DNA of 64,000 nucleotides. It comes from Harmonia axyridis (taxonomy: Eukaryota > Arthropoda > Insecta > Coleoptera > Coccinellidae). The notes beneath the pieces were generated by a model, which worked only from the letters and a program-made list of their open reading frames with translations, had not been told where the DNA came from and searched no databases. The stretch covers positions 41,289,506 to 41,353,505 of the forward strand of contig NC_059505.1 in the NCBI RefSeq assembly GCF_914767665.1, given 5' to 3'. Of this stretch, positions 1 through 9,571 are shown piece by piece; within the stretch, counting starts at the first letter, position 1, and each line of letters starts with the position of its first letter. The position numbers were made by a program, and so were the translations under genes.

Positions 1-12
1 TTCTCCTTACAG

Positions 13-3000
13 TTTCGTCATCATCAAATATTGGTACGGCCAAGAGAATGATGACTTCCAGCACTGGAACAGCGTTCTAGGGCTCCAAGAGCCCCCTGCC
101 AGAAACTGGAGCGGCTCCGACAAGACCTACTTCACCTACAGGGAGTTCCTCATCTACCTGGACCAGTACAGGAGGAACCAGCTGATGGAGAAGAACAAAC
201 CAAGAATGATGATCGACAAGAAGGCGCAGCAGGAGATCAAGGTTTCCCCCGGAACGCCCAAAGAGCTGTCCCACGAGAAACTATCCGGCCAAGCTCCCAC
301 CATGGACGACTTCCTGAAGAAGAAATCCGTAAGTAACGCGAAACCACCGAAGAAGGTCAACAACGTGACCTCGTAGAGAGTTGGAATGTGTGTTTTCTTC
401 AGCCGTGAAATTTCCAGTAGTTCATCGTCTTCACGTCGATTGTTTAAATCTTCATATTGTATTTACGTCTGCTATTGAGGTGATGACCTGTATATTTATA
501 CGTTTATGCTATATTCGAAGAGGAATATATTTGAATTAGAAGCTTCTGGTCTTTCTGTGGGTTTTTGGGGAGACACCACGAGTGCTCTGATTGTTAGCAC
601 TCTTTAAGTCTTTGGTGTAAGGCAGATTTCAGTCAAAGATATCTAGTCAAGAATAAAATTAGAGTAATGAAGTTTCTTTAATCTTTGATAACTTCTCTAA
701 TGATGAAATATCATCATTAGAGAAGACATCCCTTTACCTTCTACCTCTTCATAATATTGAAGAGGTGGAAGGAAAAGGGTTGTCCAATGAGAGGTTTCAC
801 TACGAATAGGCCACTATCTGGGCAGATGCTACTTTTGGTGACAAGTAACAAGAATAGTAACCGTGTTATTCACAATGATTAGAATAAATGAAAATTGTGA
901 CACTCTCTTCCACATTCTTCAAAAAGAGAAAGGAAAAAACGTTAACTATTAGTTTTTGGAAATATATTCAGGATTGAGAGACTAGGATGTCAATGCTTCA
1001 GTCGAGCATTGAGCTCTTATTCTCTATATTTATGTGGCTTGAGGTCACCTATATAGAAGTCCAAAAACCTATGACTGTCATTTTTGAGGCTATTTCGGCT
1101 TTTATCTCTTTAGTGAGGCCAAAAAGGATTTATACCTGGTGAGTCTTCCTACCAAAGACATACCCAATTCTAATTCCTTTCATTTTTACAGGGTGGTGTG
1201 TCAACTAGCGATGAGAAGTTTGTTGTGTAAGTGCATTTTGTAGTTTTCGTCATACGGGATGAAAGTTTTTGCATTGTAATATCAGATTATGATAACGTAA
1301 TGAACTTTGATGCACTTACAATGCGAAACTTTCATCTCCAGTTGACTCCATCCCTCAATACCCTTATTGTAATGGCTGCTTTATTTTAAACTTCAAATCC
1401 ATTCCATCAGTCCAATTTATCACTATTTTTTTCAATAAATCTGGCTGTATGGCGTCGATGGTCGCATAGATATATCGAGCAAATCGACTGAGGGCCTATC
1501 TATGATAATCCGTGAGCTTGAGATAATTAAAATATTCGGTGGCCACCAAGGTCCCCGGATTTAACATCATTAGTTTTTTCAACACTCTCAAATTGATAAA
1601 TGTTGTTCTGACATCTAATACATTTTGGCGCTTTTCTCGATGTTGTCCACTACTGCAAATTTTCAACTTCCAGATCGATGAAGGAGGCATACCAGTGACA
1701 GAACCGCCAATAGAAATCCGCAAGGTACCCAAACTCGAGGCGGCTGTGAAGAAATGGACCAGGGGTCACATGACGGAACACGAAGCTGCACTTATAATCC
1801 AGCAGGCCTTCAAGCAGTACCTCAGGAGAAAAAAGAATGTTTTTTACGGGTTCTTCACTCAGAACACCAAAGATATACGTCTGCTCTTCACGGACTCGAA
1901 AAACGAGTTCTTCAGGCTAAATATGTAAGTAGGCGACGCGCCGTATAGATGGCGCCACGGGTGCTATATATTCCATTTCAATATTTCTTACTAGCGGATC
2001 CAGAGATATTCGATTTTCGTTTAGGTCATTTAGAAAATATGAAGGACAGCAAGTAATCGTCGCAAATTTGATTCCAATGGACTCCCATCGTTACGCTTGC
2101 AATTTTAAACAAATTCATACAGGATGATTCAAAATTCAGTATAAAGATCACAGGGTCGTATTTTTCAGTTCAAAGTGAGATAAACTATGATTGATTTCGT
2201 ACGTACCCTTTGAAACTGTCATTGATGACTGTCAATGCAATGAACTTCGTAAATCGCTTGGACAAAAAGTCTTCCATATCACAGGCACAAGTATTGAGGT
2301 GTATGGTCCTAAAACGAGGATCTCTAGATCTCTGGGAAGTAGGCCCTCTATCTTGCAAACCGAGACACTAGCTTGCGCCCAAGAGTGTCTCAAAAAAACC
2401 TTAAAGGGACGCTTTTTTACATCACTACGGGCAGCCAAGCCACGCTGAGGACCCTGGAATAATATAGCTAGAGGTCTCTACTAACATGGGACTGCCATAA
2501 TAACATATAGCAACTGACCATAGAGAATAAAGTAACTCTACTATGGGTATCGGGACATTTTGGCATTGAAGGAAACGAAAGAGCCGATGAAATTGCAAAA
2601 AGGACATCAAGGTTAACAGCTGTTGGTCCTGAGCCCTTCTGTAGGCTTGGATAAGACCAATTTGAGGCAGAGGTCCAACAATGGGAGTGGGACAATAGAA
2701 AAACCCTCTGGAGAAACACTTCGGGTCTTGCTAGGGCAAAGAAATTGCTGGTGCTTTCACCAACCTATTCCAGAAAGCTTCTGAAGTTAACACGAGCTGA
2801 TCTTCGGGTTATGGAGGGACTGCTGACAGGACATTGTCTGTCCAAATACCTTCAAATATCGCATGAAATCTATATTATGTTCATTAATTTTTTGTCTTTT
2901 GGTATTTTTGCTCATCTGCGATCGTTATCGAGGAAAAGTTAATTCTTTTACAAAAGCTAAGAATCTATTACCACAATGAAAACAATAAACTCTACGTATT

Positions 3001-5420
3001 TGGATTTATACTATAGTGTTTCTTTTTTTCGATTTTCTCCAGGAACCGGATAAGCAGAAGCGCCCTTGGACCAGAGAGCAAGGTCTACATCACCGACACG
3101 TCCCTTTTCTTCCCTGAGAGAGAGTCCATCCTCACTTTTGGCGGTTTGGACCCTCACGCCAGTTTCGGAACTGGAAGGAACACGGGAAAGGAGATCTTCA
3201 GGTACCTGCCTCACCAGAACCAATGGGAGCTGGTGGGGGAACTGCCGGAACCCAGACAGCACCACTGTGTGGCCTTCATGAAGGGCAGGGTCTATCTAGT
3301 CGGTGAGGATGATTCGTAGAAGCTTCTCTTGTACACATAACCGTTTCAATATTTACCAATCTTCTCTAACTAGGAGGTGCAGATCCAAGAGACGATGACG
3401 TACGTGGCAAGGCCATAGTTGTCGACACGGTTTGGAGCTTTGAGCCGGTCAAGCGCAGCTGGTTCAGCGAAGGCAGTCTCAACATCCCCAGAAAGAACTT
3501 CGGTCTCATAGTCCACAGGAACCACTTGTTGGCCATTGGCGGACAAGACAGACAATACAAGTAAACACAACTATTTCCAATCTCCAACCTGCCTAATTCA
3601 ATTTTTCTCAGGACCCTCAGCTCAGTGGAGAAGTTCGACTCGAAGAAAGGGAACTGGACCTTGATGGCACCCATGCAGTACACCAGAACGGGCCTGGCCT
3701 GCACCAAATACAGGGGAGTCGTTTGGGCTGCCGGAGGGCTCAGTATTCTGCCCAGAGGAAACCGTATTTTGGACGTGGTGGAAAGCTACAACCTCGACAC
3801 TGATCAGTAAGACTTATAGACATGGAGTGGTGTTGTTCTGACAATCTTTTCTTTTAGGTGGACTGAGATAACTAAGCTGAGGTTCCCGCGGTGCTTCTTC
3901 AAGATGTTTGTCATCTACGATCGTCTATATTTGGTCGGTGGTGCAGGATTCGAGACCAAGAAGGATCCTACCACTTCCAGCTTAGGCGCCATCGATATGT
4001 GGGATATAAGGAGACTGAGGTGGGTCCATGCAGCGGAAATGGTGATTCCTAGACACGGACACTCTGTGGCCTTCATCGGTACTCAGTTCTTGATCATTGG
4101 CGGTGTAACTACCATCTACATGAGAGCGCTGAACAATGCTGAGTGCTTTTGCGTTCAAAGAGGTTGGTGGAAGTTTTCAATAGCATGTTTAGGGTTTTTA
4201 AATGAGATATTGATGAATACAAGTTGTTTTGACGACCAGATGTAGAGAACATAACAGGCAAATTGAAAAATCCCCGGTCTACCATAGTAAAACACATTTT
4301 TTTTGTTTGCAAAATTCAATTTTATTATTCAACTTAGTTGCCTTCGAGGTCGATACAGCGAATAAAGCGATCTTCCAACTTTTCGATACCATTTTTGTAG
4401 TACGATTTATCTTTCGCTTCAAAATAGGCCTCAGTTTCAGCGATTACTTCTTCATTGGCGCTAAATTTCTTTCCAGCGAGCATTCTTTTAAGTTCTGAGA
4501 ACATGAAAAAGTCGCTGGTGGCCAAATCTGGCGGATATGGTGGATACAGAAGCAATTCGAAGCCCAATGCATGCAATTTTGCCATTGTTTTCATTGATTT
4601 GTGACACGGCGCATTGTCTTGATGAAACAGTCCCTTCTTTTTCTTCAAATGGGGTCGTTTTTCAACGAATTCAACCTTTAAACGATCCAATAACGCTATG
4701 TAATAATCGCTGTTGATGGTCTGGCCCTTTTGGAGGTAATCAATAAATATTATACCTTGCGCATCCCAGAATGAATGATATGATGTACACGTTCAGATGA
4801 TATCTTCACAATGTCTGATATCTCGATCTACTTCACTTTACGTTCATTCAAAATTATTTTGTGAACTTCTTTATTTTTCGTCGGTGACAGCCTCTTTTGG
4901 GCGTCCACTGTGTTCGCCGTCTTCGGTGGTCATTTCATCACGTTTAAACTTAGCATACCAATAAATTATGGTTGATTTTCCTGGTGCAGTCCCCGGAAAC
5001 TTTTCATCAAGCCAAGATTTTGCTTCAACTGTATTTTTTCCCTTCAAAAAGCAATATTTCATCAGCACACAATTTTTTTCCATCTTTTTTCAAATAACAA
5101 AAGCAGCTACACTCACAACGCGATATCTCACAAACTAATGGTCGGACTGTTGTCAAATTTTGACACGTATCGTTTGAAGGTTGGTACTAACTAAAAATCA
5201 TATGGATTTAATACTAGCACCGCCATCTGTGCATCAGACCAGGGACTTTTCAATTTACCTAATATTTGCTTGGCACATCTCTACCTGAATACACTAATGT
5301 TATCCTACTAAAAATGATTATTTTTCAGGGAGATGGGTTAGAGGTGTTGCTCCATTGCCTTTGCCTATATCTGGCCATGCTTCAGTTACATTACCACCTG
5401 CTATGTTGATAACACGTTGA
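13..5420 (+). CDS. IQ-motif and Kelch-repeat protein, 3' part of gene (7 exons, 5' end outside window)
   Basis: Exons are 13-328, 1674-1924, 3043-3302, 3374-3560, 3612-3806, 3858-4162 and 5329-5420 (stop TGA 5418-5420). Every junction is GT-AG and the phases are compatible across all seven, giving at least 534 aa. The first visible exon is charged and I do not recognise it (it contains FTYREFLIYLDQYRR). Exon 2 carries a clear IQ motif (ALIIQQAFKQYLRR, about nt 1785-1835), which in this family binds calmodulin or EF-hand light chains. Exons 3-7 encode about five to six Kelch blades with repeated GG doublets (VYLVGGA, LLAIGGQ, WAAGGL, LYLVGGA, FLIIGGV), expected to form a beta-propeller for protein binding. 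The last exon continues the final blade (RWVRGVAPLPLP). The gene start lies upstream of the window. A mariner occupies the last intron and a non-LTR fragment intron 2. Function beyond a scaffold role is unknown. The donor at 4163 (GTTGGT) is the weakest junction; without it the frame would stop at 4245. Confidence 0.85.
692..779. repeat. two tandem hairpins in Kelch intron 1
   Basis: The first hairpin has perfect 15-bp arms at 692-706 and 711-725 (CTTCTCTAATGATGA and its complement) around a 4-nt loop. The second has 22-bp arms at 730-751 and 758-779 with two mismatches and a 6-nt loop. They lie 4 nt apart in the intron. They may be MITE debris or a structured intronic RNA; nothing shows expression. 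Confidence 0.7.
784..846 (-). repeat. solo terminal repeat of the CCAATAAGAGG mariner-like/MITE family
   Basis: CCAATGAGAGGTTTCA followed by CCACTATCTGGGCA matches in reverse the right end of the element at 27140-28157 and the ends at 44931 and 63025. Only this end remains here, inside Kelch intron 1. Confidence 0.6.
1192..1226 (+). other. candidate 35-nt microexon in Kelch intron 1
   Basis: The stretch is preceded by a good acceptor (CATTTTTACAG) and followed by a consensus donor (GTAAGT at 1227). Read in the phase of the upstream exon it would encode GGVSTSDEKFV. It is 35 nt long, so inclusion would shift the next exon (1674-1924) out of frame and hit an early stop. It could be a cryptic or poison exon, or chance: the donor overlaps a local inverted repeat. 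Confidence 0.25.
1224..1337. repeat. imperfect inverted repeat in Kelch intron 1
   Basis: GATGAAAGTTTTTGCATTGT near 1259-1278 pairs with TTACAATGCGAAACTTTCAT near 1317-1336. An outer pair, GTAAGTGCAT against ATGCACTTAC, extends the fold. This is probably a small MITE remnant. Confidence 0.5.
2240..2870 (+). mobile_element. decayed non-LTR retrotransposon fragment: RNase H domain and C-terminal tail
   Basis: Broken frames read in order as an RNase H domain. IEVYGPKTRISRSLG and SILQTETLA come near 2295-2370, then TLLWVSGHFGIEGNERADEI near 2530-2600. The last is the signature of the RNase H C-terminal half (HxGxxGNExAD), here with HFGIEGNERAD. A tail KLLKLTRADLRVMEGLLTGH near 2775-2830 matches the end of I/R1-type ORF2 proteins. 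Frameshifts and stops interrupt it and no 5' part remains. It lies in intron 2 of the Kelch gene in the same orientation. A second piece lies at 26830-27012. Confidence 0.75.
4254..5262 (-). mobile_element. mariner (DD34D) transposon, internally deleted, in the last Kelch intron
   Basis: The element is bounded by TA dinucleotides (4252-4253 and 5263-5264). Its imperfect terminal inverted repeats contain AAATTGAAAAATCCCCGGTC on the left and a near match inverted on the right. It is 1009 bp against 1261 bp for the related copy at 37507-38767, the loss being around 4740-4865. Minus-strand frames match mariner transposase at both ends. Confidence 0.85.
4334..5083 (-). pseudogene. mariner transposase, disrupted
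   Basis: The N-terminal part (5083-4871) has the helix-turn-helix region with SWLDEKFPGTAPGKSTI and GEHSGRPKEAVTDEK. The C-terminal part (4690-4334) has HQDNAPCHKS and PPDLATSDFF, in which the second and third catalytic aspartates are separated by 34 residues (DD34D). It ends in AETEAYFEAKDKSYY and IEKLEDRF. The middle, including the first catalytic aspartate, is deleted, so no active enzyme is possible. The frame ends near the left terminal repeat. Confidence 0.8.
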
Positions 5421-5545
5421 TTATTGGGAAGAAATGATGGAAATTGATTTTAGGACTAAATTTCCTTGTTTAAACCGATTAACTTTGTTACATTTTCGAT
5501 TATTATTCGAATACATATTGTGGAGATTGATTAGGGTTTTCGTGA

Positions 5546-5551
5546 AATAAA
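5546..5551 (+). promoter_or_regulatory. poly(A) signal of the Kelch gene
   Basis: An AATAAA hexamer lies about 126 nt after the Kelch stop codon at 5420, a normal 3' UTR length for an insect gene. No other hexamer lies closer. It supports 5329-5420 as the terminal exon. Confidence 0.5.
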
Positions 5552-5935
5552 GTTTTTCGAATATCTACGATGTTTTTTATGACAAAATTTGAATGAGTAT
5601 TTTGATTTTAATCTAAAGCAGTTATTTCGGGAATTGAATTGGGGCCATTGAATACCACTATTGTACACCTTAAACCGAATGAAGGAAAATTCAGAGAATT
5701 TAAAGATAACCATTACTAAAAAAAAAACAAAATAAATAAGACAAAATATACTTTGTATGGGATTACCACAGCATTTTATTCCTGAATCGAAGGAATACCA
5801 CAGGGGGACCTTCTTGTCCCCAAACAATTCAATGAGAGAACATATATAATAAAATCAGTTGTGGTATTAGTCGATACGCTCACATATTGATTTCAAATTG
5901 TATCTTTCTAGTTGACTAGAAACATTATTGACTGA
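5552..5935 (-). other. 3' flank of the broken SDR copy
   Basis: The sequence is alignable by eye with 6048-6315, sharing TACCACAG, CTTCTTG and CGATACGCTCACA in order. No separate gene is seen; the minus-strand frame at 5531-5827 is not preserved in the other copies. Confidence 0.6.
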
Positions 5936-6038
5936 TCAATTAGGAATTCTCTCTTCTGGTGATAATTTGACCAATTCTTCAGTTTTCTTCCAAACATATT
6001 CACAGAACTTCTGGCTGCCCAAAATCGAAGGTTTGATC
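5936..6038 (-). pseudogene. truncated last exon of a fourth SDR gene copy
   Basis: The minus strand reads KPSILGSQKFC, VWKKTEELVKLSPEER and IPN-stop, the C-terminus of the three SDR genes upstream. The match stops near 6036-6040, where the sequence switches to the 3'-flank motif ATGAAAAGAATCG found at 9297 and 13687. The rest of the exon and gene is missing. The 3' flank at 5550-5935 is still homologous to the other copies' flanks. It is a relic of unequal exchange in the array. Confidence 0.8.
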
Positions 6039-6141
6039 CATGAAAAGAATCGAGGGAAATTAAAAGAATTTCAACAGAATAAACCATAAAACACCAAATA
6101 AATAAAACAAAAATATATTTCGAATACCATCACCATAGGAA

Positions 6142-6147
6142 TTTATT
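6142..6147 (-). promoter_or_regulatory. poly(A) signal of SDR copy 1
   Basis: AATAAA on the minus strand lies about 170 nt after the stop at 6316. It is conserved at the equivalent places of copies 2 and 3. Confidence 0.55.
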
Positions 6148-6315
6148 CATGTATCATTGGGATACCACAGAGGGGCCTTCTTGTACCCATAAAATTCAAT
6201 TAGAGAGCATATAATAAAATTTGGTATGGTATTGATCGATACGCTCACAGTATTGCTGATGTTGGTTTCAAATCATTTCTTTCCTCCTAGAAAGACTAGA
6301 CATATAATTGACTAA

Positions 6316-7835
6316 TCAATTTGGTATTCTCTCTTCAGGTGATAGTTTGACCAATTCTTCAGATTTCTTCCAAACATCATCGCAGAACTTCTGGCTGCCC
6401 AAAATCGAAGGTTTGAACCACTGCATTAAATAGCTGTAATGCTTTCCAGTTTGTGAAGCTAATTTGGGGTTTGTTGCTACATCGAATATTGTTTGTGCAC
6501 CACCGAAGGCTTTCTGAAAATGCAATTAAAACAATGATATAACACAAATTGCAGTATGTAGATTTCCAGAAGGTATTTTTTTTTTCACCACATAGGGTGG
6601 AATAATAGTCCCTTAATATTTGGAGAGAGCGTTTCTTTTGCATGAAATAGGAACTACAATCCAAGCCACTATTGATGTATATATGATGTCAACAGTACTT
6701 ACAGTTCCGATAATCTTCAGAGTAATGTATGTTAAAACCTCATACAGCCAACTTGGAGAGATAGCGTAAGAACTAGGGAAAAGATTGGTGTCGACAATAC
6801 CTGGATCGACAGAATTAACCATTATGTTGAATCTTTTGAGTTTTTTGGAGAACTCCTGAGCTGCTAGAACATCGCAAAGTTTAGAATTGCTATATAGATC
6901 TTTCCTCCAGGTGGTTTTATCATGTTTTATGTAGTTCAGATTCTTCATTGTGAGGTTGTTGAAGAAGATGGAGATTGAACCCATGAATATAACTCTGGGT
7001 GATTCAGCTGCCCTCAACAGATCTGGAACCGAGAATAATTCAATGATTTATGTCTGTAATATTTCAATTTTGAGTGGAATCTTAAATTATATGGATTTAG
7101 TATATCTTTGAGACATTCATAGAAAAACTCACCAAGTAGAAGATGTGTCAGAAGGAAAGCTCCGAAATAATTGATATGCATTACAGTGTTCAAGTCATCG
7201 TTAGTCTTTAATTTATCACTGTTTCCAATACCAGCATTGTTGATGAATATGTCGATTTTAGTCTCGGTTTTCTTCAGTTCTTTCGCGAATTCTCTAGTCA
7301 ATTTGAGAGAGGAGAGATCCAAGGACATATAGGTAATTTGTTGGTTTCCAGTGATTCTTTTAATTTCTTCAACGGTTTTGTCAGAATTGTTTCGATCTGC
7401 TATGATAACTCTGCATCCTCTTGAGGCCAGGAGAAAACTTGTAGCATATCCCAAACCTGAAAAAAAGATCCATGTTAGACTGAAGTTCATCAGGCTGGTT
7501 AAATAGTACATTAAGTATCAAGATAGGTGAGTTTACAACTGTGATTGAATCTATTTTTTTTAATGTTTTTTTTTCAAACTTATGGATTAAATCGATAAAT
7601 TGATTACTAAGAAAGTGAAACAATTTCTGGTGTTAATACAACAATTTTGGAAGAATGCAAGGAACTAAATCTTCTAAATCCTAACAGTACTACTATATCT
7701 GAACCCACCTGAGTTTCCACCAGTCACCAAAGCAGTTTTACCAACCAAACAAGCTAAACTTTCGGATTTTCTACTGACAAATATCCTTATGCAGATATAA
7801 AGAAGTAACACTATGAGAAAAAGTAGCAGCAACAT
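6316..7835 (-). CDS. short-chain dehydrogenase/reductase, retinol dehydrogenase-like (copy 1)
   Basis: Exons in transcript order are 7835-7709, 7456-7133, 7022-6703 and 6513-6316 (127, 324, 320 and 198 nt; 322 aa), all GT-AG with matching phases. Residues 1-20 are a hydrophobic signal anchor (MLLLLFLIVLLL), so an ER-membrane enzyme is likely. The Rossmann motif TGGNSGLG is at 38-45, NNAG at 115-118, and the catalytic YSNSK (Tyr194, Lys198) follows Ser166/168. Such enzymes oxidise or reduce retinoids, steroids or lipid aldehydes with NAD(P). The residue after beta-2 is Asp63 (IIADRNN), where NADP-specific retinol dehydrogenases usually have Arg; NAD use is therefore possible. The start is the only Met before the anchor. 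Two near-identical genes follow at 9572-11175 and 13962-15431. The substrate cannot be told from sequence. Confidence 0.9.
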
Positions 7836-9018
7836 TTTCAACTACCGGTAAAGACCAAATACGTCAGCAGAAAGAAATTAGAATTGAATTTTCAATCGGT
7901 AGCATTGAGAAGATAGTTACTTGAAGCGATAATGCGAGATAGATTAGAGGTAATTTTGAAGTGACTGGGCATAGGCGTAGAATTTCCATTAGAACTCTAT
8001 TATTGACTAATAATTTGAATGCTTTCGAAGGAGTGAGGAAAGATTAGAATAATGGGTAACAAATGATACATCCGAAAATTATAAAAAATTCAATAACGTG
8101 AAATATGTTCATTGAAAATGTTACATAGATAACAAAATGCCAAGCCATCATTGAAATAATATTTGAAAATTACTATAAAAAAGGATGTACAATAGAGATT
8201 ACAACTTAGAATCAAATTCAACACTTAATATAAATAATATTGAGCTGGTTTCGCAAATTCGGTAAATATAAAGATTATTCATCATTCCTACACTTTATAT
8301 ATTTTTGAACGCCAATGGAAAACATTTTACTTTATTAGGCTCTAAAAATATTTGCAAATTGATAACCTTACTACGTGAACTTAGAAAAATTATCAATTTC
8401 TTACGTTGAAGTTGTAAATATGTAAGTACATCTTCAATGATGAGTATGATATTCTTGTTAACAATGTATACTTATTTATTGCTTAAGTAACAATTATTAT
8501 TTGTAACTTCTACTGAGACTACTCTTTTCGATCGATTTTTTTATTATCTTACACGTAAACTTCACAGAATTGAGCTTCTGTGGCCCAATCGAGGAAGCGT
8601 TAGTATAGCTATGGTAAAACAAATATCTTTTACAGTTGTTGACGATGATAAATGCAGAATAGCAACTTTTTTCACACCAAACCTTACGTACTCTGAACTG
8701 ATCTGGTTGATGCATATACCTACCTGAGGGTTTTTCTTGTAGATTATACCCAACCTACAATTTTAAAAATTCTACAAGTGAAAGAACTTTTTTGAAATAT
8801 TTTCCATCCTATATTATCCCAAATATTTCTCACCAACTTGAAAAATTTATGATACCACGACAGTCAATTGGTAGTTTTACTTTTTAATTGTTGTCTATGA
8901 ATTCAATGTCATAAGAAAAATAACATAAAGAATTATCGTTGCAATTATAGAATGAAAATGAATTAGATATTAAATGTAATGGGAAAGTAATGAAAGATTT
9001 ATTGGACTCTTATTTTCT
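7836..9018. other. spacer between SDR copies 1 and 2
   Basis: AT-rich. Positions 8050-8310 match 12060-12310 and 15610-15900, probably the shared upstream region of the SDR genes. Positions 8320-9000 match 12750-13400. No tRNA or convincing exon is seen. Short minus-strand frames at 8497-8753 are partly kept in the duplicate but interrupted there. Confidence 0.6.
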
Positions 9019-9297
9019 TTATTTGGTCAGAGTTGTATTAATATGGTACAGGGTGAACACATTCGAAATTTTCTTTACAAGGGAATGGTTATTAAGATTA
9101 GAATCTTCTGATCTTAAAATTCGTTGTATTGCATCTGACATGTCGCTGTTTACTTTGTAATTTTCATCAGAGTTGTACAAAAAATTCATTAATATAAACG
9201 GTGTAACGAATTTGAAGGCGAATTTGAATAAATTAGTTTTTCTAATGCGAATGAATTTTGGCCCTTTTTGATATTTGGTGATACTGTTGGGAACCAT
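9019..9297 (-). CDS. unrecognised 92-codon ORF or exon in the SDR repeat unit (copy a)
   Basis: The minus-strand frame begins MVPNSITKYQKGPKFIRI and includes FVTPFILMNFLYNS and SDMSDAIQRILRSEDSN. It has a sister at 13409-13687, almost identical over the first 70 codons with mostly single-residue changes, then diverging. It lies 275 bp downstream of the stop of SDR copy 2. A possible acceptor (TTCCCAACAG) follows the ATG, so it may be an internal exon rather than a start. I recognise no domain. It may be non-coding sequence kept open by recent duplication. Confidence 0.3.
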   Translation of the reverse strand: MVPNSITKYQKGPKFIRIRKTNLFKFAFKFVTPFILMNFLYNSDENYKVNSDMSDAIQRILRSEDSNLNNHSLVKKISNVFTLYHINTTLTK

Positions 9298-9397
9298 GAA
9301 AAGAATCGAGGAAAATTAAGAGAATTTCAACAGAATAAACCATAAAACACCAAATAAATAAAACAAAAATATATTTCGAATGCCATCACCATAGGAA

Positions 9398-9403
9398 TTT
9401 ATT
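9398..9403 (-). promoter_or_regulatory. poly(A) signal of SDR copy 2
   Basis: AATAAA on the minus strand lies about 170 nt past the stop at 9572, at the same relative place as in copies 1 and 3. Confidence 0.55.
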
Positions 9404-9571
9404 CATGTATCATTGGGATACCACAGAGGGGCCTTCTTGTACCCAAAAAATTCAATTAGAGAGCATATAATAAAATTTGGTATGGTATTGATCGATACGC
9501 TCACATTATTGCTGATGTTGGTTTCAAATCATTTCTTTCCTCCTAGAAAGACTAGACATATAATTGGCTAA

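Noticed and set aside
3066..3281. Overlapping plus- and minus-strand frames across the Kelch exons (also 3366-3707 minus)
   Set aside because: They are antisense or off-frame readings of exons that join in phase with Kelch motifs.
8562..8753. Minus-strand frame with ISSEYVRFGVKKVAIL, vaguely like an SDR beta strand
   Set aside because: The match is short, no cofactor motif precedes it, and the duplicate at 12990-13140 has stops.
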